Assembly: GCA_023268425.1 (NCBI GenBank)
Contig: JALRFN010000356.1
Span: 1 to 13,658, forward strand
Origin: Burkholderiaceae bacterium
GTDB lineage: Bacteria > Pseudomonadota > Gammaproteobacteria > Burkholderiales > Burkholderiaceae_C
Direction of reading: 5' to 3'
DNA: 13,658 nucleotides
The notes under the pieces are model-generated. The model searched no databases, had not been told where the DNA came from, and saw only the letters and a list, made by a program, of their open reading frames with translations. Shown one piece after another: positions 1 through 7,303 of the stretch (position 1 is its first letter; each line of letters begins with the position of its first letter). A program made the position numbers and the translations under genes.

Positions 1-1
1 A

Positions 2-3000
2 TCAGGCCTCGGCCATACCCACTGCAGCGTCCATGTCCACCGCCACAATGCGCGACACACCCTGCTCTTGCATGGTCACGCCAATCAACTGCTGGGCCAT
101 TTCCATGGCGATCTTGTTGTGGCTGATGAACAAAAATTGGGTTTCCGACGCCATGCGGGCCACCAACTTGGCGTAGCGCTCGGTGTTCGCGTCATCCAGC
201 GGCGCGTCCACCTCGTCGAGCAAGCAAAACGGCGCTGGGTTGAGCAAGAAAATCGCAAACACCAAGGCAATCGCGGTCAAGGCTTTTTCGCCACCAGAAA
301 GCAGGTGAATGGTTTGGTTTTTCTTGCCCGGCGGCTGCGCGATCACCTGCACGCCCGCATCCAAAATCTCTTCGCCCGTCATGACCAACTTGGCGTTGCC
401 ACCGCCGAACAAGTCGGGGAACATGCGGCCAAAGTGCTCATTCACGGTGTTGAACGTCGACTGCAACAACTCGCGGGTTTCGGCATCAATCTTGTGGATC
501 GCGTCCTCCAAGGTGTTGATCGCATCGAGCAAGTCTTCGGTTTGCGCGTCCAAAAAGGTCTTGCGTTCTCGTGCCTCGGACAGCTCTTCCAAGGCCGCCA
601 AGTTGACGGCGCCCAAGCTGTTGATGTCGCGCTGCAAGCGGTCGATCTCGCCTTGCAACCCCCACAGCTTGACACCGCCTTCAACAATGCTGGCGGCCAC
701 GGCCTCCAAATCAGCTTGTACCTCAGTCAGGGCTTGGCTGAACTGCTCGACCGCCAAATTCGCTGCCTGCTCCTTCAAGCGCATTTCGGTGATGCGCTGG
801 CGCTGTGGCTCCAGCGCGTGCTCAACTTGCAAGCGACGTTCGTCACTGGCACGCAGCTTGGCACTCAAATCTTCGTACTGGCTGCGCTGCGCCGCCAGCG
901 CTTTTTCGGCTTCGGCTTTGCGCTCCAAGGCCTCGTGCAAGCCCCCCTGCGCCGAGGCGTCTGACAAGGCGGTGAGCTCGTCGACCACGCGGGCGTGTTC
1001 TTCGCTGGCGTTGTGCTGCTGGGCTTCGGCGGTTTGCGCGCTGCGCTGCAGCTCGCCGCGCCGGGCTTGCAAGGCACGTTGCGAAAACGAAGCCTCTTGC
1101 GCGCTGCGCTCCAGGGTGCGCAACTGCTCACGCGCTTGACCCAAGACACGCTCAGCTTCCATCACCTGTTCGTCCAAACGCGCATGGCGCTCTTGGGCTT
1201 CGCCCAATTGCATGTCCAACTGCTCGAAGCGGGCCTCGGCCTCGAAGCCGCGCTCGCGCAAGGCTTCTTGGGCTGCCACGATTTCGCCCAAATCATCACC
1301 CAGCTGCGCGCTGCGCGCCTGCGTTTGCTCGACCTGCTGCTGCAGTTGCATGGCCTGCACCTGCGCTTGGTGCGCTGCCGTTTGCGCCGCACTGGCTTGG
1401 CTGCGCACGCCCTGCAACTGTTGCGCCGCTTCGTTGTAGCGGCTCTCCGCGCGCACTTGCGCGGCTTGCGCCTCTTGCACCATCAGCGCCTGCGCACGCA
1501 GTTGCTTGTCAAGGTTTTCAATCTCTTGCGCACGGCCCAACATGCCGGCTTGCTCTTCGTCTTGCGCGTAAAAGCCCACACTGTTGGCCGTCACCACGTG
1601 ACCTTGGCGCACCACAATGCACTCTCCCGCAGCCAACTGGCTGCGCGCTCGCACCGCCTCATCCAAGCCCTCAGCCACCCAGACCCCGGCCAACCAATCG
1701 GTCATGACCGCCATCAAGCCCGCGTCATGCAATTGCAGCTTGGACAACAAGCTGGGCAACTTACCGGCCGGTGCTTGGCCCGCGGCATTGGGCGTTGAGT
1801 AAAAGCTCAATTTGACGCCGGGTGCATCGTGGGCAAACCCAGCCGCCATCTCCAAACGCCCCATGCTCAACGCCGCCATGCGCTCGCGCAGTACCGACTC
1901 CAGCGCCATTTCCCAACCTGACTCGACGTGCAGGCTTTGCCACAGTGGGGTCAAGTGGTTCAGGCCGTGTTTTTCTAACCACGGGGCCAAGGCATTGTTG
2001 GCTTGCAGCTTTTCTTGCAAGGCCTTGAGCGCTTGTTGGCGGGCACTCAAATCGGCCTGTTTGTGCGAGGCCGCGTTCAAAGCCTGTTGCGCTTCGCGGC
2101 GCGCTTCGTCCAGCTGCGGCAACTCGGTCTGCAAGGCGTCCAAACGCGCTTGCAACTCATCAAAAACCGCTTGGCTTTCCTCAGCTTGGGTTTTGGCCGC
2201 ATGCAAACGTTCGGTGTCGGGTGCAGCCAGGGCGTTGCGATCGGCGCTGAGGCGTGCGTGGCGCGCTGACAGCTGCTGTTCTTGCTCGCCCATGGCGCGT
2301 TGCTCGGCCGCCAACACTTGAATCTGCTGCTGGACTTGACTGACCTCAGCGCGCTGGGTGTTGGCTTGCTGCTGTGCCTGACGCAATTGGTCTTCGAGCT
2401 GCGGCAAGGCCATTTGCTGCTCGTCCAATTGCGCTTGCAAAATCTCCAGTTGCTCAGCGGCCTCCTCGTCGGTGCGCGCCAAGCCATCGAGCTCTTGCAC
2501 GGCCTGCTCTTGCTGGTGCGCCCAATGTTTGACTTGCTCATCCAACTGGGTCAAACGCACTTCCAGGCGGCGGCGGCTTTCGATCACATAACGGATTTCG
2601 GCCTCCAACTTGCCCACCTCTGCGGTGGTTTCGTACAAAGCGCCTTGCGCTTGGTTGACCGCGTCACCTGCCGCGTAATGCGATTGGCGGATGTGCTCCA
2701 GATCCGCCTCCACGTGGCGCAACTCGGCCATGCGGCCTTCCAAGTCGGTGATCGCCGCTTCAACCTCGGCCTTGACTTTGCTGGCTTCGACTTGGGCATC
2801 GTCTCGCTTGAGCATCCACAGCTGCTGCTGCTTCAGGGTAGCGTCGGCTTGCAGGCTCTTGAAGCGCGTGGCGATCTCGGCTTGGCGTTCGAGTTTTTCT
2901 AAGTTGGCGTTCAACTCGCGCAAGATGTCTTCCACGCGGGTCAAGTTCTCGCGCGTGTCGTTCAATCGATTGGCGGTTTCGCGGCGACGCTCTTTGTACT

Positions 3001-3514
3001 TGGAAACCCCTGCGGCTTCCTCCAAGAACAAACGCAGTTCTTCGGGTCGCGACTCGATGATGCGGCTGATCGTGCCCTGACCAATGATGGCGTATGCGCG
3101 TGGCCCCAAGCCCGTGCCCAAAAACACGTCGTGCACATCACGGCGGCGCACGGTTTGGTTGTTGATGAAATAGCTGCTGTTGCCGTCGCGGGTCAAAACG
3201 CGGCGCACCGCGATTTCGCCGTATTGCGACCACTGGCCGCCTGCACGGTGGTCGCTGTTGTCAAAGACCAATTCCACACTGGCGCGGCTGGCGGGTTTGC
3301 GCTGCGTCGTGCCATTGAAAATCACGTCTTGCATGGATTCGCCACGCAGTTCCGACGCTTTGGACTCACCCAGCACCCAACGCACAGCGTCCATGATGTT
3401 GGACTTGCCACAGCCATTGGGCCCCACCACGCCGACGAGTTGCCCTGGCAATTCAAAGTTGGTGGGCTCCACGAAGGACTTGAAGCCAGAGAGCTTGATG
3501 GACTGAAGACGCAC
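2..3514 (-). CDS. smc: Chromosome segregation protein SMC (condensin ATPase)
   Basis: Structural maintenance of chromosomes ATPase, the core of the bacterial condensin, which works with ScpA and ScpB in the cytoplasm to organise and segregate the nucleoid. The 1170-aa product has the full SMC layout: N-terminal half of the ABC head with Walker A GPNGCGKS (residues 31-38) and a Q-loop glutamine near 146; coiled coil about 170-500; hinge about 505-665; returning coiled coil to about 1010; C-terminal head with signature LSGGEK (1072-1077), Walker B LLDEVD (1098-1103), D-loop near 1104-1110 and the switch histidine at 1132. I chose the GTG at 3514 because the protein then begins VRLQSIKLSGFKSF, the usual SMC N-terminus; the frame stays open 54 codons further up, but that part is arginine-rich and unlike SMC. 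No strong ribosome binding site precedes the GTG. The TGA lies two bases from the window edge. Length is normal for the family. Confidence 0.97.
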   Translation of the reverse strand: MRLQSIKLSGFKSFVEPTNFELPGQLVGVVGPNGCGKSNIMDAVRWVLGESKASELRGESMQDVIFNGTTQRKPASRASVELVFDNSDHRAGGQWSQYGEIAVRRVLTRDGNSSYFINNQTVRRRDVHDVFLGTGLGPRAYAIIGQGTISRIIESRPEELRLFLEEAAGVSKYKERRRETANRLNDTRENLTRVEDILRELNANLEKLERQAEIATRFKSLQADATLKQQQLWMLKRDDAQVEASKVKAEVEAAITDLEGRMAELRHVEADLEHIRQSHYAAGDAVNQAQGALYETTAEVGKLEAEIRYVIESRRRLEVRLTQLDEQVKHWAHQQEQAVQELDGLARTDEEAAEQLEILQAQLDEQQMALPQLEDQLRQAQQQANTQRAEVSQVQQQIQVLAAEQRAMGEQEQQLSARHARLSADRNALAAPDTERLHAAKTQAEESQAVFDELQARLDALQTELPQLDEARREAQQALNAASHKQADLSARQQALKALQEKLQANNALAPWLEKHGLNHLTPLWQSLHVESGWEMALESVLRERMAALSMGRLEMAAGFAHDAPGVKLSFYSTPNAAGQAPAGKLPSLLSKLQLHDAGLMAVMTDWLAGVWVAEGLDEAVRARSQLAAGECIVVRQGHVVTANSVGFYAQDEEQAGMLGRAQEIENLDKQLRAQALMVQEAQAAQVRAESRYNEAAQQLQGVRSQASAAQTAAHQAQVQAMQLQQQVEQTQARSAQLGDDLGEIVAAQEALRERGFEAEARFEQLDMQLGEAQERHARLDEQVMEAERVLGQAREQLRTLERSAQEASFSQRALQARRGELQRSAQTAEAQQHNASEEHARVVDELTALSDASAQGGLHEALERKAEAEKALAAQRSQYEDLSAKLRASDERRLQVEHALEPQRQRITEMRLKEQAANLAVEQFSQALTEVQADLEAVAASIVEGGVKLWGLQGEIDRLQRDINSLGAVNLAALEELSEARERKTFLDAQTEDLLDAINTLEDAIHKIDAETRELLQSTFNTVNEHFGRMFPDLFGGGNAKLVMTGEEILDAGVQVIAQPPGKKNQTIHLLSGGEKALTAIALVFAIFLLNPAPFCLLDEVDAPLDDANTERYAKLVARMASETQFLFISHNKIAMEMAQQLIGVTMQEQGVSRIVAVDMDAAVGMAEA

Positions 3515-3574
3515 GGTCGAAATGAAACGTTTGGACTGACAAAAAAACCCGCCAAAGGCGCGCAAAACTGACCA

Positions 3575-3580
3575 ACTATA
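3575..3580 (-). promoter_or_regulatory. Possible -10 box for smc
   Basis: On the minus strand the hexamer TATAGT lies about 60 bases upstream of the smc GTG, downstream of the terminator that ends the neighbouring gene. smc therefore needs a promoter in this 130-base gap. No good -35 hexamer is seen at 16-18 bases, so this is only a weak candidate. Confidence 0.25.
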
Positions 3581-3641
3581 CCGTGTCAGCGACCGCGCTC
3601 CTGCCCACCGCCGCGGCCAAGCCGCCAAGCCCCGCTGAACG

Positions 3642-3668
3642 CAAAAACGGCACCTCGAAAGGTGCCGT
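3642..3668 (-). terminator. Intrinsic terminator of the membrane-protein gene
   Basis: Read on the minus strand, a perfect 9-bp stem (ACGGCACCT / AGGTGCCGT) closes a TTCG tetraloop and runs directly into TTTTT (3643-3647, one T shared with the stem). It lies 30 bases past the stop codon of the gene at 3698-5149 and before smc, so it should end that transcript and isolate smc. On the plus strand no T run follows, so it works in one direction only. Confidence 0.9.
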
Positions 3669-3697
3669 CTGGTCATGGGCTAACGCCCAATCTGGGC

Positions 3698-5149
3698 TTA
3701 TTCGCCGCGCTGGCCACGCCACTGGCGCAGCCAGTCTTTGGCCAATTCACCAGCAGCTTCGCGTGCACCCAGGCCAAAGGCCAAGGCCACCGCGACCGCC
3801 ACGGCGCCCATGGTCAGACCAAAGGCCAAGTTCACGATGTCGTCGGCCAATCCCATGGCGCGCAAGCCCATGGCCAAGACCAAGGCCAAAATGCCCACAC
3901 GCGCCGCCCCGGCCAGACCGCGCGAACGCGCACCGGCGGCTTTGTCAATGGCACGGTGAGCCAAATTGGCCAACCAAAAGCCCACACTCAAAATCACACA
4001 ACCCATCAACACGTCCGCGCCAAAAGCCACGAATTGCGCGACCAGGCCGCTGACTTGCGAAAACCCGAGCTGATTGGCCGCTTCCACGCCGGCGAACAAC
4101 ATCACGAAAAACAAAGCCACCCGCCCGACCACACGCGACAAGGCGGTCTTGGCAAAGGCGTGACTCAAGCCCACATGCTGCGGCCACTGATCCACACCCA
4201 CACCCGCCAAAACCTTGGCCAACAAGTCGGTGACCAAGCGCCCCAAAACCCAGGTCAAGCCCAAAATCAAACTGGCCCCCAAGACCTTAGGCAGAGTGGA
4301 CAGAATCATGCGCAGCATGTCACTGGCGGGTTGCGCCACGGCGGCGATGTTCAAGGCGTCCAAAGCGGCGATCAGCGCCGGCAACAACACCATGACAAAG
4401 ACCAACAAACCACCCATGTGGGACAAAGCGGTGCTGCCCTCAGCTTGACTCCAACGGTCCACGCCCAAGGAGTGCAGCAACTGAGTCACCAAATGCTTGA
4501 GGATTTTGGCCACCACCCAACCCACGCCCGCGATCACCACGGCCGCAAAAACGTTGGGCACAAAACCCAAAGCCTCATTGAGCAAGCTGTTCAATGGCGT
4601 CAGCAAAGCGGTCAGCCCCAGGGCATCGAGGATGGCGGGCAAGAACAACAGCACCACGATCCAAAACAGCAACTGACCCAGCGTCTCCCCCATGGGGCTC
4701 ATGTTGGCCGCCTCGGAGAGCTTTTCATCGATCTGGCTGGCGTTCATCAACTTGTTGGTCAAAGCCCGCACCACGCTGGCCACAATCCACGCCACCAGCG
4801 ACAGCAAGGCGCCGGCCACCAAATGGGGCACAAAGCCCACAAATTGGGCGGTCATCTCACCCAGCGGCCCCGCGCCCATGCCCAGCTTGAGTCGGTCCAT
4901 GGCCACGCCCAAGACCGCCAGCAGAACGCCCCAAAACACGGCCAAGCCGGCGATGCCCTCTAAATCAAAACCGCTGCCCAGCACTTGACTCAGGCGCGCG
5001 TTCAAGGCAAACCGACGCAGCGCCGTGCGCACCAAACCGCGAGCAACGACGGCCACCAGCCAACCCAACAGGACGATCAACAAGGCCGTGGCCCAGTTCA
5101 TCACTTGTTCGCTCACCCCCTCGGGTAAGTTCGTCCAAAATTGCTCCAT
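3698..5149 (-). CDS. TM-helix-repeat membrane protein (mechanosensitive ion channel-like)
   Basis: A 483-aa, very hydrophobic inner-membrane protein with about 11 predicted spans. It matches the conserved TM helix family often annotated as mechanosensitive ion channel family protein. The same unit recurs about every 90 residues: a helix with a conserved aromatic (W30, W121, W211, W300, F391) followed by a charged loop and a second helix; three units begin GFVPHL (105), GFVPNV (195) and STLPKV (284). The last span (about 440-461) with the tail AFGLGAREAAGELAKDWL resembles the pore helix of MscS-type channels, but the protein ends soon after, so the soluble beta domain of true MscS is missing. 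The ATG at 5149 has a strong ribosome binding site (CGGAGGT, 5154-5160). It is a single-gene unit with its own promoter candidate and terminator. Role in osmotic or membrane-tension response is inferred from family annotation; substrate and gating are unknown. Confidence 0.88.
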   Translation of the reverse strand: MEQFWTNLPEGVSEQVMNWATALLIVLLGWLVAVVARGLVRTALRRFALNARLSQVLGSGFDLEGIAGLAVFWGVLLAVLGVAMDRLKLGMGAGPLGEMTAQFVGFVPHLVAGALLSLVAWIVASVVRALTNKLMNASQIDEKLSEAANMSPMGETLGQLLFWIVVLLFLPAILDALGLTALLTPLNSLLNEALGFVPNVFAAVVIAGVGWVVAKILKHLVTQLLHSLGVDRWSQAEGSTALSHMGGLLVFVMVLLPALIAALDALNIAAVAQPASDMLRMILSTLPKVLGASLILGLTWVLGRLVTDLLAKVLAGVGVDQWPQHVGLSHAFAKTALSRVVGRVALFFVMLFAGVEAANQLGFSQVSGLVAQFVAFGADVLMGCVILSVGFWLANLAHRAIDKAAGARSRGLAGAARVGILALVLAMGLRAMGLADDIVNLAFGLTMGAVAVAVALAFGLGAREAAGELAKDWLRQWRGQRGE

Positions 5150-5181
5150 GATGACCTCCGTTTAGAAACAAATACCTACAA

Positions 5182-5210
5182 AGTATCGCCACTCGTATTC
5201 ATCAGGTCAA
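5182..5210 (-). promoter_or_regulatory. Sigma70-type promoter candidate for the membrane-protein gene
   Basis: On the minus strand TTGACC (5205-5210, five of six matches to the -35 consensus) is followed after exactly 17 bases by GATACT (5182-5187, four of six to the -10). Transcription would start near 5175 and give a leader of about 25 bases that contains the CGGAGGT ribosome binding site. Position and spacing fit well; no experimental support. Confidence 0.6.
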
Positions 5211-5707
5211 ATCAACCCCGTGAAAAACCACACACTTGAAGGCCATCACCCCCGCTATTGATCAGCATGATCACCACAAGTGGCGCAAAACACGCCCCGA
5301 GCAAAGGCCGCGCGCTCAAGCTGCGGCGGAGGTGGGCGCTGTGCTTTGTCGGCGACCATGCGCCAATGGACCGAGGGCATCAACGGCCAATCGATGCCAA
5401 AAGATTTCGCGGCGGGGTTTTGACATTCGAGCGCGCGTTTCGCTGGCGCTGCCCGGCGCCCACTTCGCCTGAGCGCAGCGCGCGCATGCTTTGCTGCGAA
5501 CGAGTGTGACGAACAAAACCAAGGCTGGCGAACCCTGCAATGAGGCGGGCCGTGCATGGGATCAACAAAGGAAAGGTCGTGCAGCGCTGGTCAAGCCTGC
5601 GCCACACCCAGTCGACCCGTCAATGGGCCTTCGCCCGTTCAGTCAGAGGCTCCGACACTTGCATGGACGCCCGCCTTCCAACGCGCGGCCAAGCATCGGT
5701 CTAGCGC
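5211..5707. other. About 500 bases without a convincing gene; repeat-like
   Basis: This stretch lies between the promoter of the membrane-protein gene and the matB stop. Short open frames exist on both strands (for example 5255-5557 minus and 5258-5509 plus) and overlap each other in nearly all frames. None has a good ribosome binding site or a protein family I recognise, and their translations are rich in Arg, Ala, Pro and Cys, as expected from GC-rich non-coding DNA. The block about 5255-5550 resembles sequences I recall as dispersed intergenic copies in Comamonadaceae genomes, often mis-annotated as small hypothetical proteins; that is memory, not a search. Small structures inside are TGATCA-gca-TGATCA (5259-5273) and a 7-bp hairpin at 5622-5639. 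No T-rich terminator for the mat operon is evident. Confidence 0.5.
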
Positions 5708-7246
5708 TCAGAGAAAGCGCTTGGCGTGCGCGTCGCGCAGCAGGTTTTTCTGCACCTTGCCCATGGTGTTGCGTGGCAGTTCGCTGACCACCTCGCAGTG
5801 CTTGGGCACTTTGTAATTGGCCAGCTGTTGCTTCAAACTGGCCAATACGGCCGCCGCATCGAGCTTGGCGCCAGGCCTGGCCACCAGCACCGCCACCCCC
5901 ACTTCGCCAAAGTCAGGGTGCGGCGCGCCCACCACTGCGCTTTCCGCCACACCGGGCAAGTTGTTCAAGTAAGACTCGACCTCGGCAGGATAGACGTTGT
6001 AGCCGCCACTGATGATCAAGTCTTTGCTGCGCCCCACGATGGTGACGTAACCATCGGCGTCGATTTTGCCCACATCGCCGGTTTTGAAATAACCATCCGC
6101 CGTGAACTCCTCGGCGGTCTTTTCGGGCATTTGCCAGTAGCCCGCAAACACGTTGGGGCCTTGCACCTGAATCGCGCCAATCTCGTCGGTGCCCAGGCTT
6201 TGGCCCGCGTCATCGACCACACGCAGGCTGACGCCCGGCAAGGGAAAACCGACCGTACCAATGCGCTTTTCGCTCAGGCCGCCGTGGCGAACATCTGCGG
6301 CGTAGGGGTTGGAGGTGAGCATGACGGTTTCGCTCATGCCGTAGCGTTCCAAAATCGTGTGGCCGGTGCGCTCGCGCCAGGCCTCGTGGGTCTCCACCAG
6401 CATGGGCGCCGAGCCCGAGACGAACAAGCGCATGTGCGCGGTGGCCTCGGGCGTCAGTGCCGCCTCGGCCAACATGCGGGTGTACAGCGTGGGCACCCCC
6501 ATGAACACCGTGCCTTTGGCCATGTGCGCAATTGCCGCCTTGGGGTCAAATTTGTCCATCCAAATCATCGGGCTGCCATTGATCAGGGCGCCGTGGATGG
6601 CCACGAACAAACCGTGGACATGGAAGATGGGCAACGCGTGAATCAACACATCGCCGTTTTGCCAGCCCCAGTAGGTCTTCAAGACTTCAGCGTTGGAGCG
6701 GATGTTGGCGTGGCTCAACATCGCGCCCTTGGAGCGCCCGGTCGTGCCGCTGGTGTAAATGATGACCGCCAAGTCGTCGGCCTTGACCGCCGCCACCCGG
6801 TGCGTGCGCTTGCAGTGCGCAGCGCGCTCCAAAAGGCTGCCCGTGCGGTCATCGCCCAGCGTGAAGACGTTTTGCACCCCCGCCTTGAACGCGATCTTGC
6901 TCACCCAGCCAAAATTGGCTGGACTACAGACCACCACCGCGGGCTGGGCGTTGTCAATGAAATAGCCAATTTCGCCGCTTTGGTAAGCCGTATTCAGGGG
7001 CAAAAAGACGTAGCCCGCGCGCAGCGTGGCCAAGTACAACATCATGGCCTCGACCGATTTGTCGACCTGCACCGCGATGCGGCTGCCCTTGGGAATCTTC
7101 AAGCCATCGAGCAAGTTGGCCAACATGGCCGAGGCCTCGTCCAGGTCACGCCAGCTGTACGCCAAGTTGCCTGCCCAGACCGCCGTTTGATCCAGATCTT
7201 TCGGGAAAGACTGGCGCAGGGTTTGAAAAAAGTTGTTCGCACTCAT
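5708..7246 (-). CDS. matB: Malonyl-CoA synthetase (malonate-CoA ligase) MatB
   Basis: Cytoplasmic acyl-activating enzyme that converts malonate, ATP and CoA to malonyl-CoA, AMP and pyrophosphate. The 512-aa product is close to the usual MatB size. ANL-superfamily motifs appear in order: the P-loop YTSGTTGRSKG (164-174), LPIFHVHGLF near 205-214 as in MatB enzymes, ERYGMSET (300-307), KTGD with D391, the hinge region VGRSKD with R406, and the catalytic lysine K497 in RNTMGK. The ATG at 7246 (MSANNFF) is preferred with a modest GAGAA site before it; the frame extends 13 codons to a GTG, but that would lie inside a hairpin. It is the last gene of the operon, next to malonyl-CoA decarboxylase, which supports malonate over other acids as substrate. 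A general medium-chain or acetoacetyl ligase is the alternative, much less likely in this context. Confidence 0.94.
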   Translation of the reverse strand: MSANNFFQTLRQSFPKDLDQTAVWAGNLAYSWRDLDEASAMLANLLDGLKIPKGSRIAVQVDKSVEAMMLYLATLRAGYVFLPLNTAYQSGEIGYFIDNAQPAVVVCSPANFGWVSKIAFKAGVQNVFTLGDDRTGSLLERAAHCKRTHRVAAVKADDLAVIIYTSGTTGRSKGAMLSHANIRSNAEVLKTYWGWQNGDVLIHALPIFHVHGLFVAIHGALINGSPMIWMDKFDPKAAIAHMAKGTVFMGVPTLYTRMLAEAALTPEATAHMRLFVSGSAPMLVETHEAWRERTGHTILERYGMSETVMLTSNPYAADVRHGGLSEKRIGTVGFPLPGVSLRVVDDAGQSLGTDEIGAIQVQGPNVFAGYWQMPEKTAEEFTADGYFKTGDVGKIDADGYVTIVGRSKDLIISGGYNVYPAEVESYLNNLPGVAESAVVGAPHPDFGEVGVAVLVARPGAKLDAAAVLASLKQQLANYKVPKHCEVVSELPRNTMGKVQKNLLRDAHAKRFL

Positions 7247-7256
7247 GCTGTTCTCA

Positions 7257-7286
7257 AAAGAAAAAAGGTGAGCGACACAGCCCACC
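7257..7286 (-). terminator. Terminator-like hairpin between matA and matB (possible attenuator)
   Basis: On the minus strand, 18 bases after the matA stop, GGTGGGC (7286-7280) pairs with GCTCACC (7273-7267) around a 6-base loop: seven pairs, one of them G-U. The stem runs straight into TTTTTTCTTTT (7266-7256) and then the matB ribosome binding region. The form is that of an intrinsic terminator, but a co-functional gene follows 10 bases later, so partial termination or 3'-end protection of the upstream message is more likely than a full stop. Inferred from sequence only. Confidence 0.6.
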
Positions 7287-7303
7287 AGACACGCATGGCC
7301 GAA

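Noticed and set aside
68..2902. Chain of long plus-strand open frames opposite smc
   Set aside because: They are antisense shadows of the SMC coiled coil (Leu/Arg/Gln-rich), without start signals or known domains.
3515..3676. 54-residue N-terminal extension of SMC
   Set aside because: The extension is Arg/Trp/Cys-rich, unlike SMC proteins, and runs into the terminator of the upstream gene; the GTG at 3514 gives the standard SMC N-terminus.
3662..4963. 433-codon open frame on the plus strand opposite the membrane-protein gene
   Set aside because: Product is low-complexity Gln/His-rich, as expected from the reverse complement of Leu/Ala/Val codons; the minus-strand gene has a strong ribosome binding site, promoter and terminator.
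5259..5273. TGATCA-gca-TGATCA as an operator
   Set aside because: Symmetric, but TGATCA is self-complementary and the site lies about 50 bases upstream of the promoter with no known regulator; could be chance.
5255..5557. 100-codon minus-strand frame in the gap downstream of matB
   Set aside because: Overlapping frames are open on both strands, no ribosome binding site, biased Arg/Ala/Pro/Cys composition; treated as part of a repeat-like non-coding stretch.
5622..5639. 7-bp hairpin AATGGGC-CTTC-GCCCGTT as the mat operon terminator
   Set aside because: It contains a wobble pair and has no U tract on the minus strand; could be part of a Rho-dependent end or the repeat-like block, but not callable.
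5703..5721. AGCGCT inverted repeat over the matB stop codon as a terminator
   Set aside because: No T run follows on either strand and the arms are a common short palindrome.
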